Shown: piece by piece, positions 54,681 through 63,896 of the stretch
How the letters are laid out: the number at the start of each line of letters is the position of its first letter
How positions within the stretch are numbered: position 1 is the first letter of the stretch
Source of the DNA: Paralithodes platypus
Taxonomy: Eukaryota > Arthropoda > Malacostraca > Decapoda > Lithodidae
NCBI GenBank assembly: GCA_032716605.1
Contig: CM064519.1
Location: forward strand, 27,927,641-27,991,640
Direction of reading: 5' to 3'
DNA length: 64,000 nucleotides
The notes under the pieces: model-generated
The model's input: the letters and a program-made list of their open reading frames with translations, nothing else
Database searches by the model: none
Told to the model about the DNA's origin: nothing
Made by a program: the position numbers and the translations under genes

Positions 54681-55005
54681 GTTTTTAGTGTGTTTCCTAG
54701 ACTTCCATGAAGCTTGAAATTACACCCCCTTGACCCCCTTTCAAGATAAATTTACAAATTTTTCGGTAGAAAAATGTCCCGGCCGAAGGCCGATTCCTCT
54801 TAAATTACAGGCTCGCTATCGCTCGCCAGAAAAAATTGACACCTAAATGGGACGACAGGTCTTAAAAGTGACATAAATGGGGTGAAAGTTCTTAAAATCG
54901 CCAAACTAATGGGGCGAACGTCTTAAAATCTCAAAAGCAATGGGGCTAAACATGAGGGAGAAAGGGGTGAAGAAAAAAATCCCTCAAGTGGAAATCTCCC
55001 CTTAA
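54681..55005 (+). mobile_element. Family B TTAA MITE (B9)
   Basis: Starts GGTTTTTAGTGTGTTTCC without its first bases and ends GGAAATCTCCCCTTAA. The core TCCCGGCCGAAGGCCG, GGCTCGCTATCGCTCGCCAG and GGGGCTAAACATGAGGGAGA is intact. The last TTAA (55002-55005) is also the first TTAA of A2. Confidence 0.9.
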
Positions 55006-55563
55006 CCCCTTCTGTACCGGCGCCGTCCTTGTAGCTTTTATGCTGGCTACTTTTAGACGATGTTATGCCGTGTACAATGGGCCCACAACAATGTACAGGT
55101 GTCGAACGATCTCACTTAGCCTTTATTACTACCACAGCTCCTTCTTAAGGGGAGGCAGACCGTTTTTCTGGACTCCCTTCTCCCTAATGTTTAACCCCAC
55201 TAGCTTTGAAATTATAAGACGTTCGGCCCATTAGTTTGGGGATTTTAACACCTTTCGCCCCATTTCGTTGCTGATTTTAACACCTTTCGTGCCATTCAGG
55301 TGTCGATTTTTTCCTGGCGAGCGATAGCGAGCCTGCAATTTTAAGAAGAACCGGCCTTCGGCCGGGACATTTTTCTACCGAAAAATGTACAAATTTATCT
55401 TGAAGGGGGGTCTAAGGTGTGTTTTTCTAAGCTTGATGGAGGTCTAGGGAGGAAACTAAAAAAATATATGAATAAATGAATTAATAGACCAAACAAACGG
55501 CCAAATCGTCTAATTATAGCTAGAATTAATCCAATAAGACGTCGCCGGTATTGAAGGGGTTAA
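55002..55563. mobile_element. Family A TTAA MITE (A2), split by a family B element
   Basis: Left part TTAACCCCTTCTGTACCGGC with TTTTAGACGATGTTATGCCG and CACAGCTCCTTCTTAA (to 55148). Right part from about 55498: AATCGTCTAATTATAGCTAG, GACGTCGCCGGTATTGAAGG and GGTTAA. Without the insert of about 350 bp it would be about 210 bp, the normal family size. Confidence 0.88.
55145..55495 (-). mobile_element. Family B TTAA MITE nested in A2 (B10)
   Basis: Starts TTAAGGGGAGGCAGACCG. Minus-strand order is AAGACGTTCGGCCCATTAGT, TTCGTGCCATTCAGGTGTCG, TGGCGAGCGATAGCGAGCC, CGGCCTTCGGCCGGG and GGAGGTCTAGGGAGGAAACT. The right end is truncated (TTAATAGACCAAAC) where A2 resumes. Confidence 0.9.
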
Positions 55564-55722
55564 TGTAGATGGCTGTAGGTTAACGTTATATACTCACTGG
55601 GGGCTGGAATCGTGGCTGCAATCACCCTCCGACTCCATTCCCGTGAGATCCCCCCAAACAGCTCCCGACATGAATGGTCGAACTTCCTCAAACATGAATC
55701 ACGTGGTTTTCCCCGAGGGCTC

Positions 55723-56065
55723 TTCAAGGGAAGATATTTTCCACTGGAGGGATTTGTTTTTATCTGGACCCCTCTCTCCCTCATGTTTAGCCCCAGTGCG
55801 GTTGAGATTTTAAGACGTTCGCCCCCTTAGTTTGCCGATTTTAAGAACTCTCACCCCATTTTTGTCAATTGTATGACTTTTTGTGCCATTTAGGTGTCGA
55901 TTTTTTCCTGACGAGCGATAACGAGCCAGTAATTCAAGAGGAACCGGCCTACGGCCGGGACATTTTTCTACCGAAAAATGTACACATTTATCTTGAAAGG
56001 GGGTCTAGGGGGTGTAATTTTAGTTTGATGGATGTCTAGGGAATAAACTAAAAACCTCCCCTTAA
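55723..56065 (-). mobile_element. Family B TTAA MITE (B11)
   Basis: Left end TTCAAGGGAAGATATTTTCC is one base off TTAA. The right end is AAAACCTCCCCTTAA. Core TTTTTTCCTGACGAGCGATA, CCGGCCTACGGCCGGG and ACATTTTTCTACCGAAAAAT. It lies beside the RTE LINE segment at 56.08 kb and probably inserted into it. Confidence 0.88.
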
Positions 56066-56079
56066 CTCAAGGTTGTCAT

Positions 56080-56340
56080 TGGAGGTGTTTGGTGTTGAAG
56101 TGAAATTCATAAAAAATATATTGTCACCCACCAAAACCACCATATGGGAAGGGTCGACTTGAAGGAGGGTGGGTCGACACTGGTGCTCGCGGACTAGGCA
56201 CCCAATATGTCTTGCAGAGAGTAGAGGTGCTGGGTTGACACTTGTCCATACCAGCTGTACCCCACCATGATTCAGTAGAGATATTTGGGACACAAGCAGT
56301 CTCTCCAACCGTCTCTCCAAATCACCTTTAAGTGTCTATA
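56080..56340 (-). mobile_element. L-C RTE-type LINE, downstream part
   Basis: Minus-strand translation from 56340 reads TLKGDLERRLERL, LLSARHIGCLVREHQCR and DPSHMVVLVGDN. This corresponds to the region after the YGSEVWTL-like block of RTE pol. The parallel end at 22.27 kb reads PLYRHVACVPDVDLVQAVV and VGDNPE. It continues the segment at 57293-57375 across an intervening minisatellite. Confidence 0.7.
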
Positions 56341-57292
56341 CCTCCCCTTAAGTGTCTATACCTCCCCTTAAGTGTCTATACCTCCCCTTAAGTGTCTATA
56401 CCTCCCCTTAAGTGTCTATACCTCCCCTTAAGTGTCTATACCTCCCCTACCCTCCCCTTAAGTGTCTATACCTCCCCTTAAGTGTCTATACCTCCCCTTA
56501 AGTGTCTATACCTCCCCTTAAGTGTCTATACCTCCCCTTAAGTGTCTATACCTCCCCTTAAGTGTCTATACCTCCCCTTAAGTGTCTATACCTCCCCTTA
56601 AGTGTCTATACCTCCCCTTAAGTGTCTATACCTCCCCTTAAGTGTCTATACCTCCCCTTAAGTGTCTATACCTCCCCTTAAGTGTCTATACCTCCCCTTA
56701 AGTGTCTATACCTCCCCTTAAGTGTCTATACCTCCCCTTAAGTGTCTATACCTCCCCTTAAGTGTCTATACCTCCCCTTAAGTGTCTATACCTCCCCTTA
56801 AGTGTCTATACCTCCCCTTAAGTGTCTATACCTCCCCTTAAGTGTCTATACCTCCCCTTAAGTGTCTATACCTCCCCTTAAGTGTCTATACCTCCCCTTA
56901 AGTGTCTAACCTCCCCTTAAGTGTCTATACCTCCCCTTAAGTGTCTATACCTCCCCTTAAGTGTCTATACCTCCCCTTAAGTGTCTATACCTCCCCTTAA
57001 GTGTCTATACCTCCCCTTAAGTGTCTATACCTCCCCTTAAGTGTCTATACCTCCCCTTAAGTGTCTATACCTCCCCTTAAGTGTCTATACCTCCCCTTAA
57101 GTGTCTATACCTCCCCTTAAGTGTCTATACCTCCCCTTAAGTGTCTATACCTCCCCTTAAGTGTCTATACCTCCCCTTAAGTGTCTATACCTCCCCTTAA
57201 GTGTCTATACCTCCCCTTAAGTGTCTATACCTCCCCTTAAGTGTCTATACCTCCCCTTAAGTGTCTATACCTCCCCTTAAGTGTCTATACCT
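56331..57292. repeat. 20-bp minisatellite inside an RTE LINE, about 48 copies
   Basis: The unit is TAAGTGTCTATACCTCCCCT, highly uniform, with two irregular copies (near 56449 and 56907). The flanking sequence on either side, CACCTTTAAGTGTCTATACC on the left and TCTATACCTCGGAACTG on the right, is LINE coding sequence, so the unit is an amplified piece of the pol ORF. Confidence 0.96.
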
Positions 57293-57375
57293 CGGAACTG
57301 TATAACAAGACAGGGAGCACCAGTGTTCTGAAGATCTGTAACTTTGACCTTGTGGTAGGTCTACTGTATGTGTGT
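57293..57375 (-). mobile_element. L-C RTE-type LINE, upstream part
   Basis: The minus strand encodes TRSKLQIFRTLVLPVLLYSS followed by EV and a TAG at 57285-57287 where relatives have tryptophan (TGG). The reading would continue TLKGDLERRL on the other side of the 20-bp array. Confidence 0.75.
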
Positions 57376-58200
57376 CTTTCAGTGTCTGTGTACGTGTATG
57401 TGTGCGCGCGTATGAGTATGTATGTGTGTGTGTGCGCGCGTTTGACTGCGTATATGTGTGTGTGCGTGCGCGCGTTTGACTGTGTGTGTGTGTGTGCGTT
57501 TGACTGTATATGTGTGTGTGTGTGTGTGCCCGTGTGTTCCTTGTTAGAGCCGTATTGACTCGGCGGGATGAAGGCAGAGATCTTGGAGATGGAGACAAGC
57601 GAGGGACAGGGAAGAAAGGGACAATAGAGAAGAAGAAGAAGAAGAAGAAGAAGAAGAAGAAGAAGAAGAAGAAGAAGAAGAAGAAGAGAAGGAAAGAAAG
57701 GGACAAGATAAAAGAAGAGGAAGAATGGACCAGAGAGAATACGGAAGAAGAGAGAAAAAGAGAAACAGCGAAAAAAGAAATGAGAAAAAGAAGAAGAATG
57801 GACCTGAGAGATAATGCGAAAGAGAAGAGAAGATAAGAAAAAGGGAAGAAAGAGACAAGAGAAAAGAGGAAGAAGAAGAAGAAGAAGAATGCACCAGAGA
57901 CAATACAGGAGAAGAGAGAACAAGCGAAACTGGAAAGAGACAATAACAAGAAAAAATGGACCATGAAAAATAATATGCGGAAGAAGGGAGCAGAAGAGAA
58001 AGAAAGGGGAATGGAGGAGACCATTAGAAAGAAGAGACGAGAGAAAGCAGAAACACATTGGAAGACATAAACGAGAAAGAAACGAAGAAGAACGAGGCAA
58101 GGTGCAGGAGGAAACCATAAGGGAAAATGTGTATTTATCTGTTCATATATACAGTATATACAGTATATATATATATATATGTGTGTGTGTGTGCGCGTGT
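57376..58200. repeat. GT-rich run, then (GAA)n and purine-rich tract
   Basis: GT/GC-rich simple sequence (57376-57535), a uniform GAA run (57628-57689) and a long GA-rich strand-asymmetric tract to about 58090. A short TA/TG run lies at 58155-58200. Lys/Glu-rich (plus) and Ser/Leu/Phe-rich (minus) frames here are compositional artefacts. Confidence 0.9.
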
Positions 58201-58202
58201 GT

Positions 58203-58505
58203 ATTTTCCTTAGTTTCCTCCTAAGACTTTTATCAGGTTTATAAACAAAAAAACACACACAAACAAAAAATCCCCTGTTAGTTAAATGTGTAAATTTTTC
58301 GGTAGAAAAATGTCCCGGCCAAAGACCGGTTCCTCCTAATCTTCAGGCTCGCTATCGCTCGCCAGGAAAAATAGCGGACACCTAAATGAAACAAAATATC
58401 TTAGATTCGCCAAACTAATGGGCCGAACATCTTAAAATCTTAAAACTAATGGGGCTAAAAATGGGGGAGAAGGGGATCCATAAAACAAACAAGCCTCCCC
58501 CTTAA
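58203..58505 (+). mobile_element. Family B TTAA MITE (B12)
   Basis: Left end decayed (TTTTCCTTAGTTTCCTCC). The right end CCTCCCCCTTAA is intact. Core: TTTTTCGGTAGAAAAATGTC, CCGGCCAAAGACCGG, GGCTCGCTATCGCTCGCCAG and GGGGCTAAAAATGGGGGAGA. Confidence 0.87.
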
Positions 58506-58582
58506 AAACCAAAGGAGAGGCAGAAAGGAATACAAGGGTTTGAGGGAAAGATGCTAACCAAGAAAAAGTACAAGATAGAGTG

Positions 58583-58940
58583 TTAAGGGGGCCCACCTCT
58601 TTTTTTTCTCTCTCTCCCTCTCTCTCTCTGAATTGTATCCATTCGTCCCCATTCAGCCTACTGTTTTAAACGTTTATCCCCATCCAGATGTCGATTTTGC
58701 ATATTTAAAACACACATTTTAATAGCAGAATAAATGTATACATTTTTCGATAAAAAAAATTCTCCGACGAAGCCGGATTTCTCCATACAATGATGCCTCG
58801 CTATCGCTCGCCAGGAAAAAATCATCACCTGGATGGGGATAAACGTCTTTAAACAGTAGGCGGAATGGGGCCGAGTGGGTATACAAGCCAGAGAAAGAGA
58901 GAAAAGGAGAGCAAAAAAAAAAAGCAAGTGACCCTCCTAA
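58583..58940. mobile_element. Family C TTAA MITE (C4), left core deleted
   Basis: Starts TTAAGGGGGCCCACC and ends GTGACCCTCCTAA (TTAA decayed to CTAA). The left copy of the core is deleted after CCAGATGTCGATTTTGC. The right copy CTCGCTATCGCTCGCCAGG is present. Outer blocks CCCCATTCAGCC and GGAATGGGGCC are mirrored. 358 bp. Confidence 0.85.
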
Positions 58941-58982
58941 TGAAGAGGAGACTAAAGAAAGCGAGACACTGAAAGGAGCCAA

Positions 58983-59197
58983 TTAACCCCTTCTGTACCG
59001 GCGTAGACTGTTTCATTTTATTCCATCTGTATTTTGACGATTCACTACAGTTGACGAAGGATCTGTGGTAGTAAACAGGGATACGTGAGGTAGTTCGAAG
59101 CCTATCAGTTGCCGGAGGCTCTTTTTATACTGAATACAATCGTCTAATAGTAGCCAGAATAGCATATAAAAGACGTCGCCGGTACAGAAGGGGTTAA
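58983..59197. mobile_element. Family A TTAA MITE, complete (A4, 215 bp)
   Basis: Starts TTAACCCCTTCTGTACCGGC and ends GTCGCCGGTACAGAAGGGGT plus TAA, a 20-bp near-perfect inverted end. Mirrored inner motifs are TTGACGATTCACTACAG and ACAATCGTCTAATAGTAGCC. This is the best copy for defining the family ends. It shares TTAA (59194-59197) with B13. Confidence 0.92.
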
Positions 59198-59529
59198 GGG
59201 GAGGTTTTTAGTTTGGTCTCTAGATATCCATCAAGCTTAAGATTACACCCCCTTGAGCCCCTTTCAAGATAAATTTGTACATTTTTCGGTAGAAAAATTT
59301 CCCGGCTGAAAGCCGGTTCCTCTTAAATTACAGGCTCGCTATCGCTCGCCAGGATAAAGTCGACACCTAAATTGCACGAAAGGTCTTAAAATTGACGGAA
59401 ATGGGGCGAAAGTTTTTAAAATCGCCAAACTAATGGGGCGGCTGTCTTAAAATCTCAAAAGCAATGGGGCTAGACATGAGGGAGAGAGGGGTCCAGAAAA
59501 AAATCCCTCAAGTCGATATCTCCCCTTAA
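59194..59529 (+). mobile_element. Family B TTAA MITE, complete (B13, 336 bp)
   Basis: Starts TTAAGGGGAGGTTTTTAG and ends GATATCTCCCCTTAA, with all landmarks: CCCGGCTGAAAGCCGG, GGCTCGCTATCGCTCGCCAG, TTGCACGAAAGGTCTTAAAA and GGGGCTAGACATGAGGGAGA. Confidence 0.92.
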
Positions 59530-59536
59530 GAGAGTG

Positions 59537-59757
59537 ATAAGGGGAAGGGTTATTTATTGGTAGATTTATTCATTTATTTGTTATTCTAATTTCTTTCCTA
59601 CCTAGACCTCCATGAAGCTTGAACATAAATCCCCAAAATCCCCCTTCTAGATGAATGTGTACATTGTCCCAACCGAAGGCCGGTTCCTCCTAAATGACTG
59701 GCTCTCTATCACACTAAAGGGGCTAAACATAAGGGAGAAAGGGGACCAAAAATATAG
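59537..59757 (+). mobile_element. Family B TTAA MITE, internally deleted (B14)
   Basis: ATAAGGGGAAGGG start, then GACCTCCATGAAGCTTGAA, CCAACCGAAGGCCGGTTCCT, GACTGGCTCTCTATC. It then jumps to AAGGGGCTAAACATAAGGGA. About 110 bp between core and right end is missing. Confidence 0.8.
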
Positions 59758-59795
59758 CAACCATAACACAGTAAGAATTCAGATTACAAACAATA

Positions 59796-60012
59796 TAAAG
59801 CCGCTGTCACACAGGGGCTTTTTCCGTCAATTTTCCATGAGCAAGTTTGTTCTCGTATTATTTTGGGACATTTTCGCACTGGTATTGGTAACTAGACTGA
59901 AGGTAGATTATGTTAGGCGGCTGAATTCCGATAAAGTGTGATTTTTTAAGCTTCCAGACCATAATTGCTCGTAAACATTGCTCGAAAAATAGCTCATGTG
60001 ACACCGCCTTAA
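59796..60012. mobile_element. MITE F2 with GTCACAC ends (217 bp)
   Basis: Left end TAAAGCCGCTGTCACACAGG and right end CATGTGACACCGCCTTAA are inverted. Inner mirrored sequence includes GAGCAAGTTTGTTCTCGTAT against ATTGCTCGTAAACATTGCTC. The end motif is shared with F1 at 33914-34017. Similar GCxGxGTCACAC ends occur widely in arthropod MITEs to my knowledge. Confidence 0.78.
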
Positions 60013-60274
60013 GAAAGAGAAACAGGAAAGAGTGCAAGTTAGATAGCCTTCAGTATGAGAGAGTGGCCAACTTTGTATTTGCGACGCCATTTTGGTGCCT
60101 CAATTATCAAACACCAGGATTATATTTAATGCTTTTATTATGTTGAATGTATATCCAAATACTAAATCATTCCAGCATATCCTGTATTGCCGGATGTACG
60201 TGGATACTGGATAGGTATGGAGATATTTAAGAAATAGTGGGTGTTTTTTTTGTTTTTGTTTTTTTTTTTTTCTT
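60013..60274. other. Spacer
   Basis: Nothing recognised apart from a T run at 60244-60270. Confidence 0.4.
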
Positions 60275-60590
60275 CTAATGATTCATTTATTCATATATTT
60301 TAGTAGTTTCCTCGCTAGATCTCCATGGAGCTTATAAAAGACCTACCTCCCTTCAAGATAAATTTGTACATTTTTCGGTAGCGGTTCGTCTTAAAATTAC
60401 AGGCTCGTTTTTGCTCGCCAGGAAAAAATCGACACCTAAATGCCACGAAAGGTCTTAAAATTGACATCAAAATGGGGCGAAAGGTATTAAAATTGCCAAA
60501 CTAATGGGCCGAACGTCTTAAAATTTCAAAACTAATTGGGCTAAACACGAGGGAGTAAGGGGTCTAGAAAAACGGCCCATCTCCCATTAA
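60275..60590 (+). mobile_element. Family B TTAA MITE (B15)
   Basis: Order AGTAGTTTCCTCGCTAGATC, ATTTGTACATTTTTCGGTAG, CAGGCTCGTTTTTGCTCGCC, GCCACGAAAGGTCTTAAAAT and GGGCTAAACACGAGGGAGTA, with right end CCATCTCCCATTAA. The segment with CCGGCCGAAGGCCGG is deleted. Confidence 0.85.
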
Positions 60591-60727
60591 ATGCATATAC
60601 TGTAGACGAAACTATAACCAGTGGTACCAATATGGTGGAGGTTGGCCGATCTATGTTACTATAGAGTGTATAGTGCAGGACAAATACTAATTGGGTAACA
60701 TCAGTGAATGGGGAAGGAGGGTAAAAA

Positions 60728-60743
60728 ATATAATAATAAAACA

Positions 60744-60778
<35 letters not shown>

Positions 60779-60833
60779 AAATAATAATAATAATAACATA
60801 ATAATAATACAATAATAATAATAATAAAACAAT
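60728..60833. repeat. (ATA)n microsatellite
   Basis: Interrupted AAT/ATA run of about 105 bp. Confidence 0.94.
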
Positions 60834-61046
60834 TGTGGAAGGGATATATTTGACCCAGTCGCTGAGAGAAAGACGAAATATGGCTGTAAGTGCAATGCCA
60901 TGTACCTGCAAAATCCCGTAACCACAAAACTACCCGAGTTAACGTCTGGGATAGCGTAAAATAGTCGTTGGTGGCGAAGTCTAATAAACCCACCACGAGA
61001 CTATCACCTGGTTCTTTCAAGGAGAACTAAGGTTGCTATCCTATTG

Positions 61047-61110
61047 TACGTCCGAGGTAGTACAGTGGTAGCGCGTGAGTCTGGCAGCCTACTGACCAGA
61101 TTTCGATACC
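61047..61110 (+). mobile_element. tRNA-like SINE head, decayed
   Basis: GAGGTAGTACAGTGGTAGCG resembles an A box and AGATTTCGATACC a decayed B box. No acceptor stem. It lies directly upstream of a LINE fragment. Confidence 0.5.
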
Positions 61111-61114
61111 TTGC

Positions 61115-61600
61115 CAGGGGCCAGGTGATGTATGGGGCTGAGACATGGGTTCTGAAGGCAAAAGAGAAAAGAAAGCTGGATGTGATGGAGATGAGTTGCT
61201 TGAGAAGCATATGTGGAGTGACTCGTAAAGACACATTGAGGAACAAAGAGATATGTAGGAGAGTGGGGCAGCAGGAACCTTTGTCGGCCAGAGTGGACAA
61301 AAGGGTGCTGTGCTGGTATGGGCATGTTGAGCAAATGGAAAATGAAATGCTTACAAAGAGAATATGTGAGTCGGATACAAGGGGAGGTAGGAAGACTTCC
61401 ATTGAGATGGAGATATTGAGTAGTACAAGCGTTGGAAGATAGAGAAATGACTATAGATCAGGCAATAAAAGTGGTAATAAATAGGAATGAATGCAGAATG
61501 CTTGTGAATAGATGAGTGATAACGGGGTTGTTTGAGAGAGGGGGTCGGGCGACAGTTGGACTAGATAATAGTCCGTCAGGCGCCTGGCTCAGAGAGCCAG
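61115..61600 (+). mobile_element. LINE pol C-terminus (L-D-like)
   Basis: Translation reads VMYGAETWVLKAKEKRKLDV, MEMSCLRSICGVTRKDTLRN and RVDKRVLCWYGHVEQMENEM, in frame for about 100 codons from 61120 to a stop at 61440. Decayed codons follow. This is the conserved tail of a LINE pol (YGAETW ... CLRSICGVTR ... WYGHVE). It may be the segment missing between 12.9 and 13.36 kb of L-D, from another copy. Confidence 0.85.
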
Positions 61601-62018
61601 TACACAGTATATGAAGGGTCTTGCCTGGATGTGTGGTGGTGGGGCTTCAATGCGTGTCTGCCTGCTGAGACCGGAACCTCTCCGGGAGGTCTGGGACCTG
61701 GGAATCTTTTGCTGGAAGACCCCAAATAGGCCTAGGTCTGTGGGTCTTTCTCCTTGTCGACCTAGATGTGTTTGATTGTCGACCTAGGTGTGTGTGATTG
61801 TTTTTTTGTTTCCGTTTTTTTTTTTTTTTTTTTTTTTTGGGGGGGGGGGGGGCTCTGTCTCGAGTCGGCCACCCCCAGCTGTGGGGTATGTGCCTGAGTA
61901 TATACATACTTGCATTATGTAAATCCTTTAAGTAGCCTATAAGAAGAAAATAGAGTAGGGAGGCAGAAATTTACGAAGGAAAATCAAACGTATGCGAAGA
62001 CACCATAAACAAGCACCT
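61601..62018. other. Spacer with poly-T/poly-G
   Basis: A T run (about 61816-61838) followed by a G run (61839-61852). Nothing else recognised. Confidence 0.5.
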
Positions 62019-62401
62019 ATGTGGTGATGGGCTGGTCTATCAGAGTGAGAAGTGAGCGATCTCTGCCATACCCATAGCTTACTCTGACTGTTCCTTTTAC
62101 TTATATATTTTCTAGATCTCAAGTGACGGCGTCTCTTCCGTGGATTGACCTCCTAATCTACCCAGATTGGAAGCCAAAGCGTCACATTTTTCCTTTGCCC
62201 CTCAACTTTTTCTTCATAAATGCTGAGGGGCACAGGGCTCCTCAGCTCACCGCCATGGAGTGGCTTCGGTCACCCAGGCTTTATTGTGGTCGACAGGGAG
62301 GGTTCTGTGGGGGCACTCGGTTATGGCCTTGGCCTTGCTCGGGGCCTTGGGGCTGTTCGGCCAGGCAGCTTGGGGAACAACAACAACAACAACAACAACA
62401 A
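62019..62401 (+). mobile_element. AAC-tailed GC-rich element, copy 3, 5'-truncated
   Basis: Starts at GTGGTGATGGGCTGGTCTAT, about 110 bp into the complete copy, and runs to an (AAC)n tail at 62375-62401. Compared with 27227-27750 it lacks about 40 bp around the TTGGGTGGGGCTTTGG segment. 5' truncation plus tail indicates target-primed reverse transcription. Confidence 0.87.
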
Positions 62402-62789
62402 GTACCTATTAACAAAAGTATTCAAGGACTGATGAAGGCGAATAACTGACTATAAATATGATATATATAAAACTTGATAAAAGGAGAGAAAATGGGTCAA
62501 AAAATTAGTAGGAGGAGCGCTTAGAGTTTTACTGTTATGAAAGGAAGGAGCCACCAGAATGTAAAAATATATAAAGTTGAAAGAAGCAATAACAAAGACA
62601 AGAATTTAGGATGAAAAAGGAGACCAGAGAAAGAAGTGCAATAAGTTTTCGTGAATCAACAAAAGAACGTTTTTTGCGGGCCAATCTTTTAGAATGCATC
62701 TCCCGGAACAATGAAGGGCCTGAGAAGCATGTCCCTAATTGTGCACCTGTGTTCTCGAGGGTAAACGTTTCAGTGTTTACGAACGGAGA
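62402..62789. other. Spacer
   Basis: Purine-rich, nothing recognised. Confidence 0.4.
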
Positions 62790-62985
62790 TTTTACGGTGC
62801 AGGTACAGTTGTTTGCATAAATACTTGAACACCTCTAAGGACAGAAACACGAAGATGGACATTAGTTAGTTTACCTCTGTATTGTTATTATTGTTATTAT
62901 TTGTATTATTGTTATTATTTTACGGTGCAGGTACAGTTGTGTGCATGAATACTTGAACACCTCTAAGGAAAAACATACGAAAATG
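62790..62985. repeat. Direct repeat pair with transposon-end-like motif
   Basis: About 55 bp (TTTTACGGTGCAGGTACAGT, TGTTTGCATAAATACTTGAA, CACCTCTAAGGA) at 62790-62843 recurs at 62919-62972 with few changes. TACAGTTGTxTGCATxAATAC resembles Tc1/mariner-type termini, but no inverted partner or transposase is visible. A TTATTG-rich stretch separates the copies. Confidence 0.6.
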
Positions 62986-63330
62986 AACATTAATTAATGA
63001 CTCTCTGTAACGAAGATGAGCATTAATTAGTAACTCTCCGTAACGAAGATGAGCATTAATTAGTGACTCTCCGTAACGAAGATGAGCATTAATTAATGAC
63101 TCTCCGTAACGAAGATGAGCATTAATTAATGAGTCTCCGTAACGAAGATGAGCATTAATTAATGAGTCTCCGTAACGAAGATGAGCATTAATTAGTGAAT
63201 CTCAGTAACGAAGATGAGCATTAATTAGTGAATCTCCGTAACGAAGATGAGCATTAATTAGTGACAGTAACGAAGATGACCATTAATTAGTGACTCCGTA
63301 ACAAAGATAAACATTAATTAGTGAATCTCA
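62985..63330. repeat. 33-bp minisatellite, about 10 copies
   Basis: The unit is GAAGATGAGCATTAATTAGT plus GACTCTCCGTAAC, with GTGAATCTC and AATGAGTCTC variants and some shortened copies at the right. The first units grade into the flanking direct repeat (CGAAGATGGACATTAGTTAG at 62851). Confidence 0.95.
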
Positions 63331-63406
63331 GTATTTGTATTATTGTAACTCAACCAAATTATCAATATATATCACCGATGTATCCTAATTGTGCCTCCGA
63401 ATAATA

Positions 63407-63752
63407 TTAAGGGGGTATAATATTATATAGGGCTTTTCTGGACCCACTTCTCCCTCATGCTTAGCCCCATTAGTTATGAGATTTCAAGAAGTTTATCCCA
63501 TTAGTTTAGAGATTTTAAGACCTTGCACTCCATTTCTTTGTCTATATCAACACCTTGTATGCCCTTTAGATGTCGATTTTTTTCTTGGCGAGCAATAGCG
63601 AGGCTGTAAATTTAGGAGGAAGAATGTACAAATCTACATCGAAGGGAAGTCTTGGGAGTGTTTTTTTGTTTAGCTTGATGGAGGTCTAGCAAGGAAACTA
63701 ATAAATAATTGAATGGATCCATAGACCAATAAATGAACCCTACCCCCCTTAA
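63407..63752 (-). mobile_element. Family B TTAA MITE (B16)
   Basis: Starts TTAAGGGGGTATAA and ends CCTACCCCCCTTAA. Minus-strand order: TTCTGGACCCACTTCTCCCT, TAGCCCCATTAGTTATGAGA, GATGTCGATTTTTTTCTTGG, CGAGCAATAGCGAGGCTG and TGATGGAGGTCTAGCAAGGA. The CCGGCCGAAGGCCGG block is deleted. Confidence 0.87.
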
Positions 63753-63896
63753 AAAAGTTCCAAACACATCAATCTAGGACAAATGGTGTGGAAAACTGAC
63801 AGTGTTTAACGACCATGGGAAGCCAGTGCTTATTTATTACTGAAAGTAGATTACCTTGCCTACTTCAGACAGCATAACAGGGCAAAACTGGAAAAC

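Noticed and set aside
56331..57292. Array derived from MITE terminus CTCCCCTTAA
   Set aside because: The unit contains CTCCCCTTAA as in family B ends. However, the flanking LINE frame continues across both edges and supplies almost the whole unit, so a LINE origin explains it better.
57257..58258. Ser/Phe/Leu-rich minus frame and Lys/Glu-rich plus frame
   Set aside because: They result from the GAA/TTC simple-sequence tract and GT run, with no conserved domain.
60541..61020. Minus-strand frame of about 159 codons with poly-Ile/Tyr segment
   Set aside because: Its middle is an (ATA)n microsatellite and its ends are MITE and spacer sequence.
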